From an alpha proteobacterium BAL199 (GTDB lineage Bacteria > Pseudomonadota > Alphaproteobacteria > Thalassobaculales > Thalassobaculaceae): a DNA stretch of 64,000 nucleotides. A program made the position numbers and the translations under genes. Under the pieces are notes generated by a model that worked only from the letters and a program-made list of their open reading frames with translations, had not been told where the DNA came from and made no database searches. Positions 1 to 7,713 of this stretch are shown piece after piece (position 1 is the first letter of the stretch; each line of letters opens with the position of its first letter). The stretch is taken from NCBI GenBank assembly GCA_000171835.1, contig ABHC01000001.1, forward strand, positions 1 through 64,000, in the 5' to 3' direction.

Positions 1-178
1 CATAAACCGGCACCACCGGGAAGCCGCCGCCCATGCGGGTCCAGCGGGCGCCGTCGTCCAGGCTGAAGAACACCCCGGTTTCGGTGCCGGTGAACAGCAG
101 GCCGGCCCGTTCCGTGTCGGCGCGCAGAACCGGGGTGATCTCGTCGCCCGGTAGGTATCCGCTGATCGCCTGCCAGGT
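1..178 (-). pseudogene. Truncated BNR/sialidase-like repeat protein fragment
   Basis: The minus strand is open from 178 down to the window edge and reads TWQAISGYLPGDEITPVL, then LLFTGTETGVFFSLDDG and RWTRMGGGFPVVPV. This is the Asp-box (BNR/VPS10-like beta-propeller) pattern of large extracellular or periplasmic glycosyl-hydrolase-like proteins. An in-frame TAG lies immediately upstream (complement of 179-181) and no good start follows, so the N-terminal part is missing. The 3' part runs off the window. It abuts the end of a VOC-family gene on the other strand, which suggests a rearrangement breakpoint. The family call is from motif recognition only; the exact protein cannot be named from about 59 residues. 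Confidence 0.5.
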
Positions 179-181
179 CTA

Positions 182-283
182 GCCGCTGTACGCACCGACT
201 ACGGCGCGCGTGACTACTCGGTGCGTGATCTGGAAGGCCGGTTGTGGAGCTTCGGAACCTACGATCCGTACGCGGAGGCGTGA
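182..283 (+). pseudogene. C-terminal remnant of a VOC/glyoxalase-like protein
   Basis: Reading from 182 to the TGA at 281-283 gives about 33 residues containing YGARDYSVRDLEGRLWSFGT. This is the characteristic last beta-strand segment of VOC superfamily (glyoxalase/bleomycin-resistance, PhnB-like) proteins, where the glutamate of the (D/H)-x-E-G-x-x-W segment is normally a metal or active-site ligand. The rest of the roughly 130-residue domain is absent upstream, where the other strand instead encodes a BNR-type fragment. It is too short to function and is read as the surviving tail of a gene cut near position 180. Confidence 0.5.
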
Positions 284-296
284 GGCTGCGGCGGGG

Positions 297-1214
297 CTAC
301 GACGCGTCCTTCTCCGGCGGCAGCTCGATCCCGGTCAGCTTCTGGAATACCTTGATCACCGCGGAATCGTCCTGCCGGCCGAGTCCGCCGGCTGAGGCCG
401 CCAGAAACTGCTGGTGGGCGGTGGCGGTCAGCGGCAGCGGGAAGGTCAGGCCCTTGCCGGTTTCCAGCACGATGCCGAGGTCCTTCACGAAGATGTCGAC
501 GGCACTTTTCGGGGCATAATCACCGTCCAGGATGTGCGGCACCCGGTTGTTGAACATCCACGATGACCCGGCGGAGTTCGAGATCACCTCGAACAGGGTC
601 TTGGGGTCGACCCCGGCGCGGATGCCCAGCGCCATCGCCTCGGCCGAGGCCGCAATGTGCACGCCGGCCAGCAACTGATTGATGGTCTTCACGGTCGAAC
701 CGACGCCGTGAGCAGTGCCGAGCCGGTAAACCTTGGAGGCGATGGCGTCGAGCACGCTCTGGGCGGCGACGAACGCCTCGTCGGGGCCGGAGGCCATCAG
801 CGACAGGTTGCCGGATTCAGCGCCGACCACTCCACCGGACACCGGACCGTCGATCATCAGGATGCGATGTTCCGACAACTGAAAGCCGGTCTCGATCGCG
901 GCACTGGCCGGGACGGTGGCGCTGGCGATGACCACCGCGCCTTCGTGCATCGTGCCGGCGGCACCGGCTTCGCCGAACAGCACGGTGCGGACCTGGTCGG
1001 CAGTCGCCACCAACACGATGGCGACGTCGACTTTGCGGCCGAGATCGGCCGGGCTGGACGCGCCGTGGCCTCCCGCCTGTTCCAGTTCCAAGACCGAGGC
1101 GTCGCGAACGTCGAAACCCCATGTCTCGAAGCCGGCGCGGCACAGGGTCTTGGCGACCCCAAGGCCCATCGAGCCGAGGCCGATGACTCCGACGGTGGTA
1201 GTAGCGGTGGTCAT
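297..1214 (-). CDS. ltnD: NAD-dependent L-threonate / 3-hydroxyisobutyrate-type dehydrogenase
   Basis: This 305-residue beta-hydroxyacid dehydrogenase probably oxidises L-threonate or a related 3-hydroxy acid with NAD in the cytoplasm. The Rossmann motif GLGSMG is at residues 12-17, the substrate loop DGPVSGG at 122-128 and the catalytic lysine Lys176 in TVKTINQLLAG. The stretch NSAGSSWMFNNRVPHILDGD followed by SAVDIFVKDLGIV is typical of the LtnD branch rather than true 3-hydroxyisobutyrate dehydrogenases. The ATG at 1214 was chosen because family homology begins there; longer in-frame starts add unrelated residues. LtnD normally sits beside otnK/otnC-type kinase and aldolase genes, which are not seen here, so the exact substrate is uncertain. 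It is divergent from the glycosylase-like gene at 1445. Confidence 0.75.
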   Translation of the reverse strand: MTTATTTVGVIGLGSMGLGVAKTLCRAGFETWGFDVRDASVLELEQAGGHGASSPADLGRKVDVAIVLVATADQVRTVLFGEAGAAGTMHEGAVVIASATVPASAAIETGFQLSEHRILMIDGPVSGGVVGAESGNLSLMASGPDEAFVAAQSVLDAIASKVYRLGTAHGVGSTVKTINQLLAGVHIAASAEAMALGIRAGVDPKTLFEVISNSAGSSWMFNNRVPHILDGDYAPKSAVDIFVKDLGIVLETGKGLTFPLPLTATAHQQFLAASAGGLGRQDDSAVIKVFQKLTGIELPPEKDAS

Positions 1215-1444
1215 GACCTGTTCTCCGACCCGGCTGTGTTCAACCCAAGAGTTTGACGAACATACGCACGGACGTGACACCAAGGAACAGGGCAAACGCA
1301 AGACCCGAGCGTCTCGGCGGAATCGGTGCCCGTTCCTCCGCGCACCGATGGCGATTTGGAAGCACACGAAGGGTGCTCAGGTGTGGTGCACTACGGCGTT
1401 CGATCCGCATCGCTTCCACCAGCATCCTGTAAGGGAGGAACGTC

Positions 1445-2119
1445 ATGCCGGTCTCGTTCGCCGAGCTTTACGCCCGCGCCGCGGAGCGTAAAGGCGGCAC
1501 CCAAGCGCTTGAGCATGCCCTGCCGGTTCCGAAATCCCGCGATGATCTGGTGGCAATTCCGGATGCCCGATGGCTGGCGGAGATGACCAAGCGGGTGTTC
1601 CAGGCCGGCTTCAACTGGAGCGTCGTCGAGACAAAGTGGCCGGGCTTCGAGGTGGCGTTTGACGGCTTCGACGTCCGCAAGTGCGCGATGGCCAGCGACG
1701 ACGATCTGGACCGCCTGTTGTCGGACACCCGGGTGGTGCGCAACGGCGCCAAGATCCGGTCAGTCCGAGAGAACGCGGCCTTCCTGCTGGATCTGGCGGC
1801 CGAGCATGGATCCGCCGCCCGGTTGTTCGCCGACTGGCCGGCGGAAACCTATTCGGGGCTGCTGGAGTTGCTGAAGGCGCGCGGCGCCCGGCTCGGTGGG
1901 CTTGCCGGAAGTCTGGCACTGCGGACCATGGGAAAGGACTCGTTCCTGCTGTCGACTGACGTGGTGGCGGCGCTGAAGCGCGAGGGTGTGATCGACGGGC
2001 CGGGAACATCGCGTCGCGCCTTGCAGGCGATCCAGAGTGCGTTCAACGCGTGGATGGCCGAAAGCGGTCGCGGCCTGACCCAGATCAGCCGGGTTCTGGC
2101 GCTTACCGTCGACCGATAG
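1445..2119 (+). CDS. DNA-3-methyladenine glycosylase I (Tag)-like protein
   Basis: This 224-residue protein belongs to the Tag-like HhH glycosylase group that removes alkylated bases from DNA. QAGFNWSVVETKW and VVRNGAKIRSVRENA correspond to the conserved Tag segments QAGLSW and RNRAKI. The start is well supported by GGGAGG just upstream of the ATG. Two things are odd against E. coli Tag: the N-terminal Cys/His zinc-snap region (RCxW...H) is absent, and the position of catalytic Glu38 does not carry a glutamate by simple alignment. It therefore belongs to the divergent branch commonly annotated as Tag-like, and glycosylase activity is inference. It appears monocistronic. Confidence 0.65.
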   Translation: MPVSFAELYARAAERKGGTQALEHALPVPKSRDDLVAIPDARWLAEMTKRVFQAGFNWSVVETKWPGFEVAFDGFDVRKCAMASDDDLDRLLSDTRVVRNGAKIRSVRENAAFLLDLAAEHGSAARLFADWPAETYSGLLELLKARGARLGGLAGSLALRTMGKDSFLLSTDVVAALKREGVIDGPGTSRRALQAIQSAFNAWMAESGRGLTQISRVLALTVDR

Positions 2120-2389
2120 GATCGTGATTTGCTATCGATGGTTCCGTCGGTGCCGCAAGGGTGATGTGGAGCCGACTACTCAATTGTGTCAAGCTGGAGG
2201 GTGTAGGACTTCGTATACTTCAGCCTGCGCGTCGGGCACCATGGGGGACGGTTCGCCCGTATCGTTGTGACTGCGCCATAGAAAATATGGATGGCCGCTT
2301 ACGATTTTTACCGCGCGCTGTTCAGCCGCCGGTAGCACCGGTGACATCTCCGCGTTGAACACGCGATCCGAATCGGCAATCTTCCGGCG
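2120..2389. other. Intergenic stretch, no gene recognised
   Basis: This interval between the glycosylase-like gene and the broken PAS gene is less GC-rich than its surroundings. One 65-codon frame on the plus strand (2161-2358) has no family resemblance and poor composition. No hairpin, tRNA or clear promoter was recognised. Confidence 0.4.
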
Positions 2390-2869
2390 CTACTCGAGCA
2401 AGCTTTCGACGACCATGATCATGTCAATGTTCCGGCTATCGCTCGACAGCGGCAGCCGCAAGATCTCGCATTGGTAAGGGAGATCGTTCAGGACCATCGA
2501 AACGACCGACAGAGTCGGTCGCCGAGCGTCGATGACCTTGGCGTAGTCGGCGTGCACGAAGTCTCGATAGTCCGCTTCTTCGTACTCGCTCACCCGAATG
2601 CCGGTAAGGTCCCTGTCGTGACACTCGACATGCTAGGTTCCGAAGTAGCGGTACTGGAAGTCCAGCGGCGACGTCAGAACGTCGACGATCATGATGCGCG
2701 GCACGACGGCCATCGGCATTTCCAGCCAGTCGAACTCGTCTCGGCTTGGGGCGAACCGATCACCGGACTTCTGCTTCCACAGATCGAGGAAAAGCCGGGT
2801 CGCTTGGTCCCGAGCCTCTTTCACCGAGAGATCTGCTGATTGTTGAAAGTTGTATCCGCGACGGATCAT
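2390..2869 (-). pseudogene. PAS_5-type sensor protein interrupted by an in-frame amber codon
   Basis: Two consecutive open segments in the same minus frame together encode one roughly 160-codon PAS_5-like protein. The first ends SPLDFQYRYFGT then TAG (2633-2635); reading through continues HVECHDRDLTGIRVSEYEEA without a frame change. Two intact relatives in this window (22621-23145 and 29409-29942) show the same order: a helix, a conserved LP-rich segment, then FRYRLLGT or FRLRLVGG and a C-terminal strand. The stop lies directly after the GT of this segment, where a tryptophan codon (TGG) could have mutated. It is most simply a recent pseudogene. Amber suppression is possible but unsupported. 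Confidence 0.7.
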
Positions 2870-3041
2870 TGAACGAATTTGTTCCCGGTGTGAGAACCGG
2901 TCTGTTCCAACTGAGCAGCCCGAACTTTACTATTGGACCGCAACACCGATTCAGTAGCTCGATCTTATTAAGTTAGATCTAGCGGACGCCGGTCACAATT
3001 CGAACTACTACTTAGACGCGGGACGGCTTGGAGGCCGTTGA
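2870..3041. other. AT-richer intergenic stretch
   Basis: This lies upstream of the broken PAS gene and downstream of the SDR. It contains TTATTAAGTTAGATCTAG near 2966-2983 and is visibly richer in A+T than its neighbours. No gene is apparent, and it may simply hold the former promoter of the PAS gene. Confidence 0.35.
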
Positions 3042-3800
3042 CTACACCAGCCCGCCGTTCACATGGATGACCTGGCCGCTGACATATCCCGCGTCGCGCG
3101 ACAGCAGGAACGCGATGACCGCCGCGACCTCGTCGGACGTGCCCATCCGGCCCATCGGAATGCCGGCGGTCACCTTGGATCGCAGCTCCGGCGTCACCGC
3201 CGCGTGGGTGCCGGGATCCTTCTGGATGAAGCCGGGGGCCACCGCGTTGACGGTCACGCCGTCGGCCGCCAACTCGAATGCCAGGGCCCGGACATGGGTC
3301 TCCAGCGCTGCCTTGGCGGCAGCGGTCGTCGGAAACGTCATCACGCCCGGTCGGAACACGTGCGGGCCGAAGGCCGAGACCGCGACCATGCGCCCGGCCG
3401 GCGATTCCCGCAGATGCGGTGCCGCGGCCTGGGCCAAGGCGACGAAGCTGCGGGCGATGCCGGTGTGGGCGTCGTCGACCTTGGCCAGATCTGCGTCAAG
3501 AAGCGGCGTGCGGTCGGCCCATCCGGCGTTGGCGACCACGGCGTCAAGACCGCCGAACGCCGCCACCGCCCCGCCGACCAGGGCCGCCGGCAGTTCCGGG
3601 TCGGCCAGATCGCCGGTCAGGATCTCCGTCGTTCCGCCGGCCGCCCGCGCGGTGTCGGCCACGGCGGCCAGCCCGTCGATGTTACGCCGGGTGTGCAGCA
3701 GCACATGCAGGCCGGGACCGGCGAGGCGCCGCACCAAGGCGGCACCGATCCCGCTGGCGGCACCGGTGACGAGCAGTCGAAAGGGGGTGGTGGTTGTCAT
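3042..3800 (-). CDS. SDR family oxidoreductase with an unusual active site
   Basis: This 252-residue Rossmann-fold short-chain dehydrogenase has the cofactor motif TGAASGIGAAL near the N-terminus, NAGWADR as the NAG motif, and the C-terminal PGFIQKDPGTH and GYVSGQVIHVNGGLV segments of classical SDRs. The canonical YxxxK is not present. The segment reads FPTTAAAKAALE, so Lys is kept but the residue four before it is Thr. The start at 3800 (MTTTTPFRLL) sits just before the first beta strand; a longer frame adds only basic residues. It follows the BtuF-like gene on the same strand. The substrate is unknown. It could be a non-oxidoreductive SDR or use another residue as acid/base. Confidence 0.75.
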   Translation of the reverse strand: MTTTTPFRLLVTGAASGIGAALVRRLAGPGLHVLLHTRRNIDGLAAVADTARAAGGTTEILTGDLADPELPAALVGGAVAAFGGLDAVVANAGWADRTPLLDADLAKVDDAHTGIARSFVALAQAAAPHLRESPAGRMVAVSAFGPHVFRPGVMTFPTTAAAKAALETHVRALAFELAADGVTVNAVAPGFIQKDPGTHAAVTPELRSKVTAGIPMGRMGTSDEVAAVIAFLLSRDAGYVSGQVIHVNGGLV

Positions 3801-3842
3801 GGCCGGATCATCGCCGCGTTCGACGCGCCGGCGCAATGCCGA

Positions 3843-4778
3843 TCAACGGTCGGCCAGCGACTCCCAGCCGATGCCCTGGTAGCCGACATTGAACAGGCCG
3901 GGGTTCAGGATCTCGGTAAGGATCTCGACCGAGGTCATCAGCCGGGGACCCGGCCGGTTGAAATAGGCGTTGCCGTCGACCGCCCAGACCCGGCCATCGC
4001 GGACCGATCGGGTCTTCGCCATCGACGGGCGGGCCAGGAACTCCCGGCCTTCGGTCATGGTACGCTCCAGGTCGAAGCCGCAAGGCATCAAAACCATCGC
4101 GTCGACACTGGCCTCGGCGATCTTGCCCAGGGTCGTCGACTCCGCATGCTGGCCGCTCTTCGCCATCACCGGCCGTCCCCCGGCGGCGACCACGAGGTCG
4201 GGGATCCAGTTGCCGGCGATCATCGGCGGATCCAGCCACTCGACGCAGGCAACGGTCGGGCGGTCCTTCAACGGCGGCGCCCGTTCGGCGATCACCTCGA
4301 CCCGTTCGCGGGCCTGTTCGGCCAGTTCGCGTCCGGACCAGCCGAGGTCCAGTATCTCGCCGACCGTTCCGAAGCTCGCCCAGACTTCCGACAATTTGGT
4401 CGGCGCGAGCGAGATGACGGTCGGCTTGGACCCGGTCCATTTGGCAAGCGCGTCGGTGAGGTCTTTCTCGGTGACGGCGCAGGCTTCGCACTGGTGCTGG
4501 GTGATGATGAAGTCGGGCTTGGCCGCGCGCAGCCGCTCGGCATCGACCTCGAACACCGACAGGACCTTTTCGATCAACTTGGTGACGCTGCGGTGCAGGG
4601 TACGCGACGGCTTGAGGGCGTTCACCCGCGGGCGGGTCATCGACGGAATCTGCCGAACCTCGAGCGGGAAATCGCAGGCGTGGCTGCGACCGACCAGATG
4701 CGCGCCCAGGCCAAGGGCGCAGACGATCTCGGTCGCGCTGGGGAGGAGAGAAACGATGCGGGGTTTGCTCATGCCCAT
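3843..4778 (-). CDS. Cobalamin-type periplasmic-binding-fold protein (BtuF-like)
   Basis: This protein of about 311 residues is in the ABC substrate-binding class III fold used for vitamin B12 and ferric siderophores. RIVSLLPSATEIVCALG at the N-terminus is the hallmark opening of BtuF/FecB-type domains, and ACVEWLDPPMIAGNWIPDLV is the second-lobe signature. No signal peptide precedes it, so it may act in the cytoplasm or be a cobinamide-binding homologue, as seen for many 'cobalamin-binding protein' genes. The ATG at 4778 has GGGGG about seven bases upstream; ATG 4772 is an alternative. No BtuC or BtuD partner is adjacent. cobU and cobD elsewhere in the window support a corrinoid context. Confidence 0.7.
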   Translation of the reverse strand: MGMSKPRIVSLLPSATEIVCALGLGAHLVGRSHACDFPLEVRQIPSMTRPRVNALKPSRTLHRSVTKLIEKVLSVFEVDAERLRAAKPDFIITQHQCEACAVTEKDLTDALAKWTGSKPTVISLAPTKLSEVWASFGTVGEILDLGWSGRELAEQARERVEVIAERAPPLKDRPTVACVEWLDPPMIAGNWIPDLVVAAGGRPVMAKSGQHAESTTLGKIAEASVDAMVLMPCGFDLERTMTEGREFLARPSMAKTRSVRDGRVWAVDGNAYFNRPGPRLMTSVEILTEILNPGLFNVGYQGIGWESLADR

Positions 4779-4809
4779 GAACAACCCCCGGCCGAGGCGG
4801 CGGTTGCCA

Positions 4810-5130
4810 TCACGACGGTTGTGCCTGTTGGCCGGCCTGCTCGCGTCGTTCGCGGTGAATCAGCCAGAGGTTCCGGGCGTAGATGAACAGCCCGGTGCCC
4901 TGGCCGAGGATGAACACCGGGTCTTGGCGCCACAGCGCGTAGACGAACAGCGTCGCGCCGCCGGCCAGCGAGAAGTACCAGAACGCGATCGGAATCACGC
5001 TCTTGCGGCTGATCTCGCTCTTCAACCACTGGACCAGGAACCGCATGGTGAACATGGCCTGTCCGGCGAAGCCGATCACCAGCATGATCGCTTCTTCGGG
5101 CGACAGATTCTTGAAGAAATCCAAAGACAC
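4810..5130 (-). CDS. Lipid-A-disaccharide synthase N-terminal-domain (LAB_N) membrane protein
   Basis: This 106-residue protein matches the stand-alone LAB_N family: about three membrane segments with GFAGQAMFTMRFLVQWLKSE, RKSVIPIAFWYFSLAGG and GQGTGLFIYARNLWLIHRE. It starts with GTG immediately after the stop of the upstream GT2 gene, so the two are surely co-transcribed. This pairing with a dolichol-phosphate-mannose-synthase-like GT2 is common in alphaproteobacterial clusters that modify lipid A or other polyprenyl-linked glycans. The specific role is not established; a membrane accessory to glycan transfer is inferred. Confidence 0.8.
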   Translation of the reverse strand: MSLDFFKNLSPEEAIMLVIGFAGQAMFTMRFLVQWLKSEISRKSVIPIAFWYFSLAGGATLFVYALWRQDPVFILGQGTGLFIYARNLWLIHRERREQAGQQAQPS

Positions 5131-5901
5131 TCAGTCAACCTCGCGGGAGTCCAGGCCGCGCGGGGCGCGGCGGATGAGCCATATCACGCCGACCAGGTCG
5201 GGGATACCGACCAGGGCGCGGCCCAGGTTGTTGTACTTTGACGCACCGCTCTCGCGGGCCCGGTGGTTGACCGGCACGATCGCCACGCTGGCGCCCTCGC
5301 GTTGGGCCAGCGCCGGCAAATAACGGTGCATGTGATCGAAATACGGCATCCGCAGGTACAGCGCCCGCTCGTACAGCTTCAGCGAGCAGCCGGTGTCCGG
5401 GTTGTCGTCGCGCAGCAGGGTGCGGCGGATCGCATTGGCGACGCCCGACGCCTGGCGCTTGGCCCAGGTGTCGCGCCGGTTGACCCGGTGGCCGGTGACC
5501 ATGATCCACGGCCGGCCGGCCCGTTCCGACTCCTGCCAGACCGCCAGCAGCTTGGGGATGTCGGCCGGGTCGTTCTGCCGGTCGCCGTCGAGGGTGGCGA
5601 TCAGCCGGCCGCGCGCCGCCGAGACCCCGCTGCGCAACGCCGCGCTCTGCCCGGCGCGTCGGCTGTGCCGCACGATCCGAAGCTCCGGCGTGCTGGCGCG
5701 CAGTTCGGACAGCACCGTGGCTGTGCGATCGGTTGAGCCATCGTCGACATAGACGATCTCGTAGGCGCACACCGGCTCCATCGCCGCGCGGATCTCGGCG
5801 ATCAGCGGGGCGACGTTGTCTTGCTCGTTCAGGACCGGGACGACGACCGACACCAGCGGGTCGTTCGGGGTCGCGGCCGGGGACACTGGGCGATCCGGCA
5901 C
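5131..5901 (-). CDS. GT2 glycosyltransferase, polyprenyl-phosphate sugar synthase type
   Basis: This GT-A fold glycosyltransferase, family 2, resembles dolichol-phosphate mannosyltransferase and ArnC. SVVVPVLNEQDNVAPLI opens the nucleotide-binding fold, YVDDGSTDRT holds the first Asp-rich element, TLDGDRQNDP is the metal-binding DxD-type motif, and GCSLKLYERALYLRMPYFD is a typical acceptor-loop segment. It lacks the two C-terminal membrane helices of ArnC; the neighbouring LAB_N protein may supply a membrane anchor. A GTG at 5901 with GGAG nine bases upstream is preferred; a TTG at 5964 would extend it without a ribosome site. It probably makes a polyprenyl-phosphate sugar for envelope modification. 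Confidence 0.8.
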   Translation of the reverse strand: MPDRPVSPAATPNDPLVSVVVPVLNEQDNVAPLIAEIRAAMEPVCAYEIVYVDDGSTDRTATVLSELRASTPELRIVRHSRRAGQSAALRSGVSAARGRLIATLDGDRQNDPADIPKLLAVWQESERAGRPWIMVTGHRVNRRDTWAKRQASGVANAIRRTLLRDDNPDTGCSLKLYERALYLRMPYFDHMHRYLPALAQREGASVAIVPVNHRARESGASKYNNLGRALVGIPDLVGVIWLIRRAPRGLDSREVD

Positions 5902-6034
5902 GGGTATTGGCTCCGCGATGACGCGTCGGCGCCCCTGATACCGCCGGGAGGGGCAAAACTTCAAGGAATAAGGGGCATGGCCGTGTTGACGGCGCCAGCG
6001 CCGCAGCCTATCGGGGAGCGCCAGGGAGGGCCCG

Positions 6035-6808
6035 ATGGATTTACGCCTAGAGGGTGTCAGCCACCGCTACGATGCACTGCCGGTGCTGGAAGACGTGGAC
6101 CTGGCGGCGTGCGACGGCGAGATCCTGGCAATCATCGGGCCGTCGGGTTGCGGCAAGTCGACCCTGTTGCAACTTGCCGGCGGACTGATCCAGCCGAGCG
6201 GCGGGACGGTGACCATGGCCGGCGCGGTGCCGCCGGACTGCCTGAACCCGATCACCTATGTGTTCCAGGATTTCGCACTGCTGCCTTGGCGCACCGTCGC
6301 CGGCAACGTGGCGCTGGCGCTGGAGCATCACCCGCTGGCGCGCACCGAACTGCGCGACCGGGTTGCCGACGCGCTGTCCCGGCTCGGCCTGTCGGAGTTC
6401 GCCGACGCCCTGCCGCGCCAGTTGTCCGGCGGGATGCGCCAGCGGGTCGGGATCGCCCGCGCCCTGGTGGTCAACCCGGCGGTGCTGCTGCTGGACGAAC
6501 CGATGTCGGCGCTCGACGCCCAGACCCGCGAGTTGCTGATCGACGATTTCCTCGGGGTCTGGCTGCAGCAGAAGACCACCGCGCTGTACGTCACCCACAA
6601 CCTGGCCGAGGCGCTGCGGCTGGCCGACCGGGTGGCGGTGTTCTCGCGTCGGCCAGGACGGTTGCGTGAGGTGGTGGCGGTGCCGATTCCCCAGGCCGAG
6701 CGGAACCAACCCGCCGCGCGTCTCGAACTGGCGAAGATCCAGGACGCCCTGTGGTCGCTGATCCGCGACGAAGCCAGTGCCGCCGACCGGGAGATGGCGC
6801 ATGTCTGA
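6035..6808 (+). CDS. ABC transporter ATP-binding protein, taurine/nitrate/sulfonate type
   Basis: This 257-residue ATPase couples ATP hydrolysis to import. Walker A is GPSGCGKST (residues 35-43), the signature LSGGMRQR, Walker B LLLDEP followed by MSALD, and the H-loop YVTHNLAEAL. ITYVFQDFALLPWRTV at the Q-loop is typical of the SsuB/TauB/NrtD branch. A good ribosome site (GGGAGGG) precedes the ATG. The stop overlaps the permease gene by eight bases, showing an operon. No gene for a periplasmic binding protein is adjacent, so the substrate cannot be read directly. Taurine or sulfonate would suit the sulfur-related neighbours but is inference. Confidence 0.85.
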   Translation: MDLRLEGVSHRYDALPVLEDVDLAACDGEILAIIGPSGCGKSTLLQLAGGLIQPSGGTVTMAGAVPPDCLNPITYVFQDFALLPWRTVAGNVALALEHHPLARTELRDRVADALSRLGLSEFADALPRQLSGGMRQRVGIARALVVNPAVLLLDEPMSALDAQTRELLIDDFLGVWLQQKTTALYVTHNLAEALRLADRVAVFSRRPGRLREVVAVPIPQAERNQPAARLELAKIQDALWSLIRDEASAADREMAHV

Positions 6809-7616
6809 GACCGGCGCCTCGGGGTTGGGAGGCGAGCGCAGGCCGGTGCCGTTCCGCGGCGGCGGCTTCGTGCTGCGGCCGCACCGGATCGCCGGCGCCG
6901 CCGGCCTGCTGGCGCTGATCGCGCTGTGGCAGATCGGCTCGACCCGCGGCTGGATCAGCGCGCTGATGGCGCCGGCGCCGAGCGAGGTACTGGCCGCCCT
7001 CGGCGTGATCGCCGCCGACGGCACCCTGGCCGTCCATCTGGGTGCGTCGCTCGGCCGGATCGGTTCGGGCTGGGCGCTCGGGACCGCTACCGGGTTGGCG
7101 GCCGGCCTGGCCATGGGCATGTTCTCGCTGGCCCGCGCCGCCGGGCTGCCGGTGGTGTCGGCGCTGTTCCCGATTCCGAAGATCGCCCTGTTGCCGCTGC
7201 TGATCCTGTGGTTCGGCATCGGCGAGCCGTCGAAGGTCGCGACCATCGCGCTCGGCACGTTCTTCCCGACCGCCATCGCCACCTTCAGCGCGGTCGACGG
7301 CGTGCCGCGCTCGCTGATCCGCATGGCCCAGTCGTTCGGGGTGCCGGCGCCGCGCATCGTGTGGTCGATCGTGTTGCCGGGCGCGCTGCCCGGCATTCTC
7401 GCCGGGTTCCGCATCACCGCCTCGATCGCGCTGATCCTGGTGGTGGCGGCCGAGATGATCGGCGCCGAGTTCGGCATCGGCGCCTTCATCCTGCAGGCGG
7501 GAAACCTGATGCGCACAGACCAACTGCTGGCCGGGGTCGTGGTGCTGTCGGTCCTGGGCCTGCTGGTGGCGGCCCTGCTGTCCTGGGCCGAGTGGGTGCT
7601 GCTGCGCTGGCGGTAG
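6801..7616 (+). CDS. ABC transporter permease, SsuC/TauC type
   Basis: This 271-residue inner-membrane permease of the BPD_transp_1 family has about six membrane segments. The cytoplasmic EAA-like loop is recognisable around SLIRMAQSFGVPAPRIVWSI followed by LPGALPGILAGFRITAS, and PIPKIALLPLLILWFGIGE is the segment typical of nitrate/sulfonate/taurine permeases. The ATG at 6801 overlaps the ATPase stop. It pairs with the ATP-binding protein at 6035. The binding protein that would complete the importer must be elsewhere or lost. A molybdopterin enzyme of the sulfite oxidase family starts about 100 bp downstream. Confidence 0.85.
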   Translation: MSETGASGLGGERRPVPFRGGGFVLRPHRIAGAAGLLALIALWQIGSTRGWISALMAPAPSEVLAALGVIAADGTLAVHLGASLGRIGSGWALGTATGLAAGLAMGMFSLARAAGLPVVSALFPIPKIALLPLLILWFGIGEPSKVATIALGTFFPTAIATFSAVDGVPRSLIRMAQSFGVPAPRIVWSIVLPGALPGILAGFRITASIALILVVAAEMIGAEFGIGAFILQAGNLMRTDQLLAGVVVLSVLGLLVAALLSWAEWVLLRWR

Positions 7617-7713
7617 CGGCCCGCACGCAGGCGTGAACTCCGCCGCGTAGCCGTTGCCCTGGCGGCGGCATTGGGTGGATCCCATATCCAACCTCGTTGC
7701 CGGGAGCGCAGCC

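Noticed and set aside
2161-2358. A 65-codon plus-strand frame in the gap after the glycosylase-like gene
   Set aside because: No ribosome site, no recognisable pattern, and atypical composition.
3063-4886. A 607-codon plus-strand frame
   Set aside because: It lies antisense to the SDR and BtuF-like genes, which carry clear family motifs.
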